In this document: positions 27,499 to 34,854 of the stretch, one piece after another
Numbering within the stretch: position 1 is the first letter of the stretch
Layout: each line of letters starts with the position of its first letter
Notes under the pieces: generated by a model
What the model was told of the DNA's origin: nothing
What the model saw: only the letters and a program-made list of their open reading frames with translations
Database searches by the model: none
Made by a program: the position numbers and the translations under genes
Source: RUG100 sp963542695
Lineage (GTDB): Bacteria > Bacillota > Clostridia > Peptostreptococcales > Anaerovoracaceae
NCBI GenBank assembly: GCA_963542695.1
Contig: CAUTYX010000002.1
Coordinates: forward strand, 97,017 to 161,016
DNA length: 64,000 nt
Reading direction: 5' to 3'

Positions 27499-28158
27499 TT
27501 ACTCCGGTATTTGCCAGTCAATTGGTTCCCTTAGAAATGCGTTAGCTCTGCTAAAGTATTTGCCCCCAAAAAAGCCGCGATGTGCAGACAATGGACTGGG
27601 GTGTGGCGCTTCCAAGATCAAGTGATTCTTATTAGTAATCAACGCCTTTTTGCTACGGGCATTGGCCCCCCACAAAATAAAGACCATAGGTTCCTGTCTA
27701 TTGTTTAGAAGGCGAATAATCTCATCGGTTAGCATCTCCCAGCCTTTTCCCCGGTGGGAACCGGCATTGTGCTGCTGTACGGTTAACACTGTATTTAACA
27801 GCAGTACGCCTTGCTTTGCCCAATGTTCCAGATAGCCATGGCTAGGAATCTGAAAGCCGATATCATCATGAAGCTCCTTGTAGATATTCCGTAGTGACGG
27901 CGGTATCAGTATGCCTTTTTTTACAGAAAAGCTAAGACCGTGAGCCTGTCCCGGTTCGTGATAGGGATCTTGTCCCAGTATAACCACCTTTACCTTTTCA
28001 TAGGGCGTGTATTTTAGCGCATTGAATATATCATACATATCCGGATATACGATATGGTGTGTATACTCCTGTTTCAAAAATTCCCGCAGCTGCAAATAGT
28101 ATTCTTTTTGAAACTCCCCTGCCAGCAGCTGATCCCAGCTGTTTCCGATGTGAACCAT
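27499..28158 (-). CDS. ung: Uracil-DNA glycosylase
   Basis: 219 residues, normal length for family 1 UDG. Motif A is GQDPYHEPGQAHGLSFSV with the catalytic Asp, the uracil-specificity segment is LLLNTVLTV, and the DNA-intercalation loop is HPSPLSAHRGFFG. Removes uracil from DNA to start base-excision repair. Upstream is a 355-bp gene-free AT-rich stretch. Confidence 0.96.
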   Translation of the reverse strand: MVHIGNSWDQLLAGEFQKEYYLQLREFLKQEYTHHIVYPDMYDIFNALKYTPYEKVKVVILGQDPYHEPGQAHGLSFSVKKGILIPPSLRNIYKELHDDIGFQIPSHGYLEHWAKQGVLLLNTVLTVQQHNAGSHRGKGWEMLTDEIIRLLNNRQEPMVFILWGANARSKKALITNKNHLILEAPHPSPLSAHRGFFGGKYFSRANAFLREPIDWQIPE

Positions 28159-28513
28159 GGTTGTCTCCAGTTTCTTGCTGTATTGCTTATAGCGATTATT
28201 GCACTTTTATGAATTGCAACAATTCATAGTAACTTCTCACTTCAATGATTTATATTAAATCACAGCAATCTTCTCGCTTAATTATTCATAGCAATTCATA
28301 GCGATTGCTAATTTTGTTTATATAGTTGATTATACATCAGGATTTCGATGACAAGTATATTATTTGTTTATTCTTTTTGTTATTTTGATGATGCTCAGCT
28401 TTTTTAATGTACATTGATTGGTTTTTTTATAGTTCATAACTGACTAGAAGCCAATCCATAAACTTGGTATTGGCTTCTAGTGTACGTTTTTCCGAAGCAG
28501 ATGTTCACTTTTT
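28159..28513. other. Gene-free AT-rich stretch with inverted repeats
   Basis: No supported ORF. It contains a perfect palindrome ATGAATTG-caa-CAATTCAT (28209-28227), repeated ATTCATAGC units with an inverted repeat GCAAT..ATTGC (28291-28308), and a perfect 13-bp stem ACTAGAAGCCAAT / ATTGGCTTCTAGT with a 13-base loop (28443-28481). The last lacks a clear U-run on either strand. It marks the start of the accessory segment. Confidence 0.5.
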
Positions 28514-29341
28514 TTATTCTTTGAAAGTGCCGCTGATATGCAATGTCCGGTTATGAAGTGGATGATTGTCGTTCAGTAGGAGATTGCGTAGAAATACTTC
28601 AAGGTATTCCGTTGTTTCATGGATTCCATTCTTCAGATCATTGTAATTGGCTCTGATCAGTGAATTTCTAAAATACCATGCATTCTCAGCAAAAATGTCG
28701 TTTGTCACATCAAAACCCAGCGTTCGCAAATATTTAATAAAAAATACCGCCGTCGTTCTGGTATTACCCTCACCAAATACATGAATCTGCCAAAGTCCGG
28801 CCACAAACATCGCAAGGTGATGGATGATTTCATCCATCGAGAGGTTCTTGTAGGAAAAATTCTTCTCCTCCGAAAAATCATAGTCCAGTGTGGACCGCAG
28901 CTCCGTGGCACTACCATAGAGTACAGTTGCTCCATTCAGCACCCATTCTTTCTTTGTGATATTGTAATCCCGGATGCAACCGGCATGAGAATAGATACCG
29001 ACAAACAGTTTTCTGTGAATAGATAAATATTCATTCGGCGTGAAACTAAAGGCGCGCTCGGAAAGCAACGCGGCGATCCGTGCGGAAACCTTGTCAGCTT
29101 CCTCAGTGCGATCTGATGCATCGCAGCTGGGATTTTCCTCATAATAGGTCTGTAAGAGTGTGTTTGCCTCTTCAAACGAGATTTCACCTTCAATATTCCG
29201 AAGTGCTGTATTCATCAGATATTCTGACGTTTTCAGTCCATCAACAGTCTGCAAACCAATGGCTGTATGCCATGCATATCCTTTGTCCCGCTTATTCGGT
29301 TCAGATTCTTTGATATATTCCTTAAATGGATCTTTGTTCAC
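28514..29341 (-). CDS. Fic/DOC family protein
   Basis: 275 residues from a GTG start at 29341 with GAGGTGA seven bases upstream. The Fic core motif HVFGEGNTR occupies residues 187-195 (consensus HxFx[D/E]GNGR; the second Gly is Thr here). The N-terminal helix contains an IEG sequence at residues 50-52 that resembles the VbhA-like inhibitory helix with its blocking Glu. However, the usual Ser/Thr four residues before the Glu is Leu. It probably transfers AMP (or another nucleotide) to a protein hydroxyl and is self-inhibited. It sits alone among toxin-antitoxin genes; no separate antitoxin is needed if the inhibitory helix is functional. Target unknown. Confidence 0.88.
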   Translation of the reverse strand: MNKDPFKEYIKESEPNKRDKGYAWHTAIGLQTVDGLKTSEYLMNTALRNIEGEISFEEANTLLQTYYEENPSCDASDRTEEADKVSARIAALLSERAFSFTPNEYLSIHRKLFVGIYSHAGCIRDYNITKKEWVLNGATVLYGSATELRSTLDYDFSEEKNFSYKNLSMDEIIHHLAMFVAGLWQIHVFGEGNTRTTAVFFIKYLRTLGFDVTNDIFAENAWYFRNSLIRANYNDLKNGIHETTEYLEVFLRNLLLNDNHPLHNRTLHISGTFKE

Positions 29342-29449
29342 TCCATATCACCTCGCTGGTCAAATTTACATATACAGAATTCCCCATTCATTTATTTTCA
29401 TCATGTTCCATAGAAAACAACGATTCAGAAAACCGAACCGCTGCTATTG

Positions 29450-29560
29450 TTATCTCGTCAGAAATAGGCCAAAGTATATCAACACAATAACAACAGCTAT
29501 TCCTAACAGAACATATTTTACGTACTTTTTGTACTTCACATACTTTTTATATTTCTTCAT
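29450..29560 (-). CDS. 36-residue Lys/Tyr-rich single-pass membrane peptide
   Basis: ATG at 29560, stop TAA at 29450-29452, with an AAGGGGAA site nine bases upstream. The N-terminal half consists of Lys/Tyr/Val repeats (KKYKKYVKY then KKYVKYV), a near-tandem duplication. The second half is a hydrophobic helix (LLGIAVVIVLIYFGLFL) ending TR. The layout is like small type I toxins or membrane-active peptides, but no antisense RNA or family was recognised. It lies between the Fic and DUF4230 genes. Confidence 0.55.
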   Translation of the reverse strand: MKKYKKYVKYKKYVKYVLLGIAVVIVLIYFGLFLTR

Positions 29561-29629
29561 TCGATATTCCCCTTACTTAAACTTGGAAACACCTTTATAA
29601 TCTTTGATTGCTCATTTGGCATTCATCAT

Positions 29630-30190
29630 TTATTTGATTATGATTTTAGCATTTTCATCAGCCTTTTTTAAAATGCCTGAATCAAGAGCTTGTTTCTTTC
29701 CATCTGCAACCATTTTATCCTGCATATCTACAATAGCTTTTGCTGGAATATTATTAAATACACTTTCTTCCTCTAGGTAAATTTTAGCAGTTTTAGATAC
29801 TGCATATGCTTTATGAATAGTAGAATGAGGAAGAGATACTGTAATTTTCAAGTCATCTGTAGAAACTTTATATTTAATTTTACTAAAGTCTACGGCAGCT
29901 TGCACCTCAACATCCTGGCTGACAATCAATCTACTGTTTGTAAAAGGCATATGGATGATTTTGAAAAGTTTTCTATCGTTCTTTTCAGGACTATTGAGCA
30001 TTCTTCCATACCACTCTTGTGTCACCAGTTGCCCTACATCCTTAAATTTATAATCTAATGTAGTTACATCATGTTTTAGAACTTTGTTCAAATAAAACAT
30101 AACACCTGAACCTGCCAGCACTAAAAACACCAGTACAACAACTCCAATGATAAGAGGTTTTTTCAATTTCTTACTAATCTTCTTTTTCAA
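29630..30190 (-). CDS. DUF4230 domain-containing membrane-anchored protein
   Basis: 186 residues: a basic N-terminus (MKKKISKKLKKP), one transmembrane helix (~14-35) and an extracytoplasmic domain with VTTLDYKFKDVGQLVTQEW and a C-terminal helix. These match DUF4230 proteins, whose function is unknown. Lys-rich composition and AT-rich codons match the surrounding accessory segment. Confidence 0.75.
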   Translation of the reverse strand: MKKKISKKLKKPLIIGVVVLVFLVLAGSGVMFYLNKVLKHDVTTLDYKFKDVGQLVTQEWYGRMLNSPEKNDRKLFKIIHMPFTNSRLIVSQDVEVQAAVDFSKIKYKVSTDDLKITVSLPHSTIHKAYAVSKTAKIYLEEESVFNNIPAKAIVDMQDKMVADGKKQALDSGILKKADENAKIIIK

Positions 30191-30529
30191 TTCTATGATC
30201 CTCGCTCTCTTCTTAATAAGAAAAATAAAAATAACTTATCCACATTCTAATAATAACATATTTCTATCATCAATATATTTGCTAAATCCGCAAAATAGCA
30301 AGCTTATTTCACCTTTTTTAGTAGAAATCAAAGATTTTCCATTTAGTCGTAATTACATCAATTACCCATTTCAACAAAATCTTTTAGTACTACTGAAAGG
30401 TTTTCCAAAAACCGTCAAACCTTTCAGTAGGATCTTCATCTTGCTTACCTGCCCGCCTGTTTCTACTGCTCTACTCCAAGTAGCGATGATAGCTCTCTCA
30501 CACGAATATCAATTTGTTTTTTAAATGTT
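30191..30529. other. Gene-free stretch with a perfect 14-bp hairpin
   Basis: No supported ORF. The main feature is CTACTGAAAGGTTT (30390-30403) paired with AAACCTTTCAGTAG (30417-30430) around a 13-base loop. No U-run follows on either strand, so it is not a standard terminator. A lone DnaA-box-like TTATCCACA is at 30236-30244. Confidence 0.5.
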
Positions 30530-30961
30530 TTATTCAACATCACTATTGTAATACTCCAAAACATTAATAAATGGAAGAAGAATTTTCCCATTATTAAGTA
30601 CATTAGCTGATATAGATTCTATTTTACCTCTTGCTATACCAACCAATGCTGCTGCACCATTTATAGCAACTAGTCCCTTAAATTCTTCCAAATCAGCATC
30701 TTCTTCTGACAAAAATGCTCCCCCCAAAGCAAACTCTATTTTGCAATTTTGGTCATCTGATTGTTTGATTTCTATTTCCAATTCAATTGAAAGCATGGCA
30801 AAAATTTCACTGTCAGTTTGATCAAGAATCGGTTCATTGATATTTAGTCCAAAATTTCTTTCGCTATCTTGAAGTATATCTACTACACTATTTTCAACGT
30901 TTAGTGATTTTACTGTCGTTCCTAGCAAGCTAATGCCAGGAGTAATTTCATTAAAGTTCAT
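30530..30961 (-). CDS. SecB-like chaperone of a toxin-antitoxin-chaperone (TAC) operon
   Basis: 143 residues. The C-terminal half has the SecB-type pattern NGAAALVGIARGKIESISANV followed by ILLPFINVLEYY, matching the SecB strand-helix end. In TAC systems (best known from Mycobacterium tuberculosis HigBA-Rv1957) such a dedicated chaperone folds the antitoxin and protects it from degradation. Its ATG overlaps the antitoxin stop (TAATG), giving tight coupling. A general export SecB would be unusual in a monoderm, which also favours a TAC role. Confidence 0.75.
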   Translation of the reverse strand: MNFNEITPGISLLGTTVKSLNVENSVVDILQDSERNFGLNINEPILDQTDSEIFAMLSIELEIEIKQSDDQNCKIEFALGGAFLSEEDADLEEFKGLVAINGAAALVGIARGKIESISANVLNNGKILLPFINVLEYYNSDVE

Positions 30962-31368
30962 TATGCAATCGCTCCCATCATACTATTCTCATTAATATCC
31001 TTTATCCACTCGTTCTTGTTCTGTCGATTTTTTATAGAATCACTACTCCACGATACTACTTTGTAATTAAGATATAAATCGCTTTTTTCTATCAAAATTG
31101 AAAATGAAATATCTAGCTTTACACAAATTTCATTTAATGATTTTATCGTAAAATTGTATTCTCTACTTTCCCATTTTGATACCATGCCCTGAGATACTCC
31201 CATATACTCCGCAAATTCACTTTGTGTCATTTTTCTTTCTAGACGACAGTGTTCAACCGTTGCGGAAATTTTTGCTAAATCTACATAAGATTTTATTTCT
31301 GATTCGGATAGATTTTCTGTTAACCATGTCGCTGGCTTTGCCAATTTAATCTTATCATTTATTCCCAT
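30961..31368 (-). CDS. HigA-like XRE antitoxin of the TAC operon
   Basis: 135 residues. A helix-turn-helix (~residues 42-95: KMTQSEFAEYMGVSQGMVSKWES) is flanked by an N-terminal segment and a ~35-residue C-terminal tail (LNYKVVSWSSDSIKNRQ... MMGAIA). The tail is the expected place for a chaperone-addiction sequence, with aromatic and hydrophobic residues. The ATG at 31368 has a GGAGGAAATAGCA leader. It lies between the broken toxin gene (25 bases from its TGA) and the SecB-like gene. Confidence 0.8.
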   Translation of the reverse strand: MGINDKIKLAKPATWLTENLSESEIKSYVDLAKISATVEHCRLERKMTQSEFAEYMGVSQGMVSKWESREYNFTIKSLNEICVKLDISFSILIEKSDLYLNYKVVSWSSDSIKNRQNKNEWIKDINENSMMGAIA

Positions 31369-31392
31369 TGCTATTTCCTCCTATTATCCATA

Positions 31393-31782
31393 TCAATCAT
31401 CTTTTAACCACTGTATCCGTTCTTTTGCTTTTTTAATAGCAACTTGGTAATCAGAACTGCTTTTTTCAAGAAATACTAATAGCTAAATCACATACGAATC
31501 ATCAGTAATTGTATATAATACCCTGACATTTTGGGGCGTTTCTGGATGTCTAATACTATACAGATTATCTACACCTGATAATTTCTCAAATTGTGGAAAC
31601 ATTATGGCTTGCTCTCTATATTTAGACAATACCGCTAAATCTTCAATCAACTTCTTTTGATACCTTTTCCATGGTGGAGTAGCCTTCCATGGTTCATTTA
31701 CGGATTTGCGCAGTTCTTTTCTAACAACTGATAAATTATATATGTTTTCAATTCCATCAATTACTATTTTTTCTAATTCCAA
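31393..31782 (-). pseudogene. HigB/RelE-like toxin of the TAC operon, interrupted by an in-frame amber codon
   Basis: A TTG start at 31782 is seven bases after AGGAGG. Reading continues for 99 codons (with EKLSGVDNLYSIRHPE and NVRVLYTI, as in HigB/RelE-type toxins) to TAG at 31483-31485. The same frame then continues for 29 more sense codons (LLVFLEKSSSDYQVAIKKA...) to a TGA at 31393, 25 bases before the antitoxin ATG. The C-terminal strand and helix expected of this family therefore lie beyond the amber codon, so a single substitution has probably truncated the toxin. The alternative is amber suppression, for which there is no evidence here. A closer ATG (31786) is out of frame. Confidence 0.75.
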
Positions 31783-31849
31783 TCATGCCCCTCCTCCCCC
31801 TTTATTTACTATATTATTACTTATAAGTAATAATATCAAGATGTATTTC

Positions 31850-32041
31850 ATAGTCCCAAATCTCATCCATGTCCTGGACGGCTAGTGGAGCATAATGAAT
31901 TCTAACGCTCATGCGTTTTCCCTCTAAAATGTTCTCGTACATCCTTTGCAGACAAATATCCTTCTTTCTCCCCGCTTTGTTTACCTTTTTCAAGTTCATT
32001 TGAAAGTCGAATTGCTGCTTCAATTTTTTCATAATCTTCAA
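31850..32041 (-). pseudogene. Truncated copy of a Phd/RelE toxin-antitoxin junction
   Basis: 192 bp nearly identical (about seven mismatches) to 32613-32804. It holds the C-terminal half of the Phd-type antitoxin and the first ~20 codons of the RelE-type toxin (MSVRIHYAPLAVQDMDEIWDY), after which homology ends. It cannot make a functional pair; it is a remnant of a duplication or of recombination between related modules. Confidence 0.8.
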
Positions 32042-32102
32042 CCTTCTATTCGTTCACATCGTAAACTTTTTGTAGTAAAATTAACCAAAAGGAGATGATT
32101 AT

Positions 32103-32375
32103 ATGGCAACTATACCAACACAAATTCGAATAGACAAAACTATAAACGAGGATGTAAACAATTTATTTTCTCAACTTGGATTGGATATGTCTTCTGTTGT
32201 AAATATTTTTTTACGGCAATGCCTGCTGCATGGGGGCTTACCCTTTTCCGTTAAGATTCCAAAGTTTAATGAAAAAACACTTGCTGCTATAATTGAAGCA
32301 AAACACATATCTTCTAATCCAAACACTCCCGGTTATGACAATATGGAGGATTTAATGCAGGCATTAGAGGAATAA
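32103..32375 (+). CDS. RelB/DinJ-family antitoxin (orphan)
   Basis: 90 residues with the RelB/DinJ ribbon-helix-helix start (TQIRIDKTINEDVNNLFSQLGLDMSS), the internal LPFSVKIP and an acidic C-terminus (MEDLMQALEE). AAAGGAGATGATT precedes the ATG. No YafQ/RelE toxin follows on the same strand. Instead its last 12 bases overlap the end of the convergent RelE toxin gene, so it is an orphan antitoxin flanked by the two copies of the 192-bp repeat. Confidence 0.85.
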   Translation: MATIPTQIRIDKTINEDVNNLFSQLGLDMSSVVNIFLRQCLLHGGLPFSVKIPKFNEKTLAAIIEAKHISSNPNTPGYDNMEDLMQALEE

Positions 32376-32675
32376 CAGTTTCAAGTAATCTCTTTTCCCA
32401 TACAAGACTCGATCTATATATACATCCTCTTCTTTTTCGCGGTAAAATACTATATATGATTCGCAAACAAGAAAACGATAGCCACTCCCCGTTGAAATAA
32501 TCGACTTTAACGGCGTTCCCATTTGTGGAAAGTCTGCCAACTTCTCAATTGAAGCTTGTAGCTTATCTATCATGCTATTAGCTGCCATGACATTGCTCAA
32601 ACTAAAAGAAATATAGTCCCAAATCTCATCCATATCCTGGACGGCTAGTGGAGCATAATGAATTCTAACGCTCAT
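32364..32675 (-). CDS. RelE/ParE-family toxin
   Basis: 103 residues from ATG 32675. The start MSVRIHYAPLAVQDMDEIWDYI, the helix with KLQASIEKLADFP, and the strands YRFLVCESYIVFYR and YIDRVLYGKRDYLKLL match the RelE/ParE fold. It overlaps the Phd-type antitoxin by 11 bases, the usual coupled arrangement. Whether it cuts mRNA (RelE) or poisons gyrase (ParE) is not decidable here; the C-terminal GKRDY pattern favours the ParE branch. An in-frame upstream extension merely reads the antitoxin in another frame. Confidence 0.88.
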   Translation of the reverse strand: MSVRIHYAPLAVQDMDEIWDYISFSLSNVMAANSMIDKLQASIEKLADFPQMGTPLKSIISTGSGYRFLVCESYIVFYREKEEDVYIDRVLYGKRDYLKLLFL

Positions 32676-32804
32676 GCGTTTTCCCTCTAAAATGTTCTCG
32701 TACATCCTTCGCAGACAAATATCCTTCTTTCTCCCCGCTTTGTTTACCTTTTTCAAGTTCATCTGAAAGTCGAATTGCAGCTTCCACTTTTTCATAATCT
32801 TCAA
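32613..32804. repeat. 192-bp direct repeat (intact copy; second copy 31850-32041)
   Basis: The two copies start with ATAGTCCCAAATC and end at TTCATAATCTTCAA, equal in length, with only scattered substitutions. They flank the DinJ gene in the same orientation and are candidates for recombination. Confidence 0.85.
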
Positions 32805-32925
32805 TATCGATAATGGCATATTGACCACGACCATTTTTAGTTAAAAAAACAGGTGAACCGGCAGCAACATCTCGAAGAAGTTCTGAGTAATTCCTCAAGT
32901 CTGATATAGGCTTTATTTTCGGCAT
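32665..32925 (-). CDS. Phd/YefM-family antitoxin
   Basis: 86 residues. The N-terminal MPKIKPISDLRNYSELL and GSPVFLTKNGRGQYAIIDIEDYE are characteristic of the Phd/YefM DNA-binding fold. The charged C-terminal third (KGKQSGEKEGYLSAKDVREH) is the likely toxin-binding tail. It is upstream of and overlapping its RelE/ParE toxin, as expected for autorepression by the pair. Confidence 0.9.
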   Translation of the reverse strand: MPKIKPISDLRNYSELLRDVAAGSPVFLTKNGRGQYAIIDIEDYEKVEAAIRLSDELEKGKQSGEKEGYLSAKDVREHFRGKTHER

Positions 32926-33012
32926 TGCATCCTCCTTCCATTGACAATCATTTACTATATTATAGCAAATTTAATGCTAAATTTAACGTAATATTTCACA
33001 TTTCATATCCTA

Positions 33013-33053
33013 CCAAAAACCCTGCCGGGAAATATCCGCAGCAGGGCTGTTGG
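33013..33053 (-). terminator. Terminator after trpB2
   Basis: Minus strand: CCCTGC / GCAGGG stem with extended imperfect pairing, followed by TTTTT. Confidence 0.7.
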
Positions 33054-33086
33054 TTATCGTTTTACAATTATATCTTTACCTTTGCA

Positions 33087-34463
33087 TCAGTCAATCTTCG
33101 GCACACCGGCTAATCCCTGCTGGATTTCTTCGTCCGTTGGGATGTAGTCACCCATGGTACCGTCGTTGTACTGTGCATAAGCGTACATGTCGAAATAGCC
33201 TGTTCCGGTGAGACCGAATACGATGGTCTTTTCTTCTCCGGTTTCCTTGCACTTCACAGCTTCATCCATAGCAACATTGATGGCATGACCGGATTCCGGT
33301 GCCGGCAAGATTCCTTCTACTCTAGCAAACTCGGTAGCCGCCTCAAAGACAGAAGTCTGTTCTACGGCTCTTGCTTCCAACAGACCCTGGTCGTACATGT
33401 GAGACAGAATGGTGCTCATGCCATGGAAACGCAATCCGCCGGCATGGTTGGCACTAGGCATAAATCCGCTCCCTAAGGTGTACATCTTGGCAAGTGGGCA
33501 AACCTGACCGGTGTCACAGAAGTCATATACATAAGAACCTCTTGTAAGAGATGGGCAGGAAGCCGGCTCTACAGCAATCAGCTGATAGTCAGCTTCGCCA
33601 CGGAGCATTTCACCGGCAAACGGAGAAATCAATCCGCCTAAATTGGATCCGCCACCGGCACAGCCAATGATCATATCCGGCTTGATACCGTATTTATCCA
33701 GTGCCGTCTTTGTTTCCAGTCCGATAACAGTCTGATGTAATAGAACCTGGTTCAATACACTGCCTAGAACGTAACGGTAGCCTTCGTGGAGTGTTGCGTC
33801 CTCTACGGCTTCGGAGATGGCACAACCCAGAGAGCCGTTGGTTCCCGGGAACTGAGCGTTGATTTTCTTTCCCACTTCGGTGCTCATAGATGGAGACGGT
33901 GTAACACCGGCACCATAGGTCCGCATGACTTCCCGGCGGAACGGCTTTTGCTCATAGGAAACCTTTACCATGTATACTTTGCAATCCAGATCCAAATATG
34001 CACAAGCCATGGAGAGTGCAGTCCCCCACTGACCGGCTCCAGTTTCTGTAGTTACCCCTTTTAGACCCTGCTTTTTAGCATAATATGCCTGGGCAATGGC
34101 CGAGTTCAGTTTGTGGGAACCGCTGGTGTTGTTACCTTCGAATTTATAGTAAATCTTTGCCGGTGTTCCAAGAGCCTCCTCGAGACAATATGCACGAACC
34201 AATGGAGATGGCCGGTACATTTTGTAGAAATCTCTGATTTCTGTCGGAATATCAATGTATGGCGTATCGTTATCCAATTCCTGCTGCACCAGTTCATCGC
34301 AGAATACGTGTCCCAGCTCTTCGGCAGTCATGGGTTTCTTCGTTGCCGGATTCAACAGCGGAGCCGGTTTTTCTTTCATATCCGCACGAACATTGTACCA
34401 TTGCTTCGGAATCTCCTCTTCATGGAGATAGATTTTGTACGGAATGTTGTTGTCAAGTTTCAT
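33087..34463 (-). CDS. trpB2: TrpB2-type (TrpB-like) tryptophan synthase beta subunit
   Basis: 458 residues, longer than classical TrpB1. The PLP lysine lies in NTSGSHKLNSA, the phosphate-binding loop is CAGGGSNLGGL, and YRPSPLVRA is near the N-terminus. This is the PLP-dependent TrpB-related subfamily (TIGR01415 type), which usually acts without TrpA and condenses free indole with serine. No other trp genes are near, so indole salvage is likely. Expression is controlled by a T-box leader specific for tRNA-Trp, which supports a role in tryptophan supply. Confidence 0.93.
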   Translation of the reverse strand: MKLDNNIPYKIYLHEEEIPKQWYNVRADMKEKPAPLLNPATKKPMTAEELGHVFCDELVQQELDNDTPYIDIPTEIRDFYKMYRPSPLVRAYCLEEALGTPAKIYYKFEGNNTSGSHKLNSAIAQAYYAKKQGLKGVTTETGAGQWGTALSMACAYLDLDCKVYMVKVSYEQKPFRREVMRTYGAGVTPSPSMSTEVGKKINAQFPGTNGSLGCAISEAVEDATLHEGYRYVLGSVLNQVLLHQTVIGLETKTALDKYGIKPDMIIGCAGGGSNLGGLISPFAGEMLRGEADYQLIAVEPASCPSLTRGSYVYDFCDTGQVCPLAKMYTLGSGFMPSANHAGGLRFHGMSTILSHMYDQGLLEARAVEQTSVFEAATEFARVEGILPAPESGHAINVAMDEAVKCKETGEEKTIVFGLTGTGYFDMYAYAQYNDGTMGDYIPTDEEIQQGLAGVPKID

Positions 34464-34499
34464 TTTTTCCTCGCTTTCTCGCTGTCAAAAGGGAAAATA

Positions 34500-34785
34500 A
34501 AAAAGTCATGTCTTCGCCAAACGGGACAAAGAACATGACTTTGCTATGCCACCCTACATGCAAGAAACCTTGCATCGCCTCAGGTACAGCGTGATACCTG
34601 CTCTCCGGATAACGGGTAGAGTCCCCGTCAGAGATTACTCAGCAGTTTGCAAAAAGCTGCCTTTCGTTCTGCCCTCCAAAGTCCATTCACCATAGCTCGT
34701 ACTGTTGCAATCACACCATCTGCAACTCTCTCTTAGCCGCTTTCCATCGCTACTCTTCTTCATCATCGGTTTGAAATATTAACTT
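34500..34785 (-). ncRNA. T-box riboswitch, tRNA-Trp specific, upstream of trpB2
   Basis: Read on the minus strand, the leader has the AGAGAG region of stem I and a specifier loop GTGAA-TGG-AC with specifier codon TGG (34685-34683). The T-box sequence AGGGTGGCATAGCA lies at about 34554-34541. A terminator AAGTCATG...CATGACTTTTTTA overlaps the alternative antiterminator. Uncharged tRNA-Trp should stabilise the antiterminator and allow transcription into trpB2, 30-odd bases downstream. Confidence 0.93.
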
Positions 34786-34791
34786 GGTACT

Positions 34792-34820
34792 AGAATATTC
34801 CCGCCGAAAAAGAATGTCAA
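34792..34820 (-). promoter_or_regulatory. Promoter of the T-box/trpB2 transcript
   Basis: Minus strand TTGACA (34820-34815) and TATTCT (34797-34792) with 17-bp spacing, placing the transcription start just before stem I of the T-box. Confidence 0.75.
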
Positions 34821-34854
34821 TACCAAATCTAAAAATAAACGACAAAAATATTTT

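Noticed and set aside
31783..31790. ATG 31786 as the start of the TAC toxin
   Set aside because: It is out of frame with the toxin and only about three bases from the ribosome-binding site; TTG 31782 has correct spacing and frame.
31817..32041. 74-residue minus-strand ORF starting MKIMKKLKQQF
   Set aside because: It is a mixed-frame reading of the truncated TA remnant: antitoxin C-terminus out of frame, then a toxin fragment. Not a gene.
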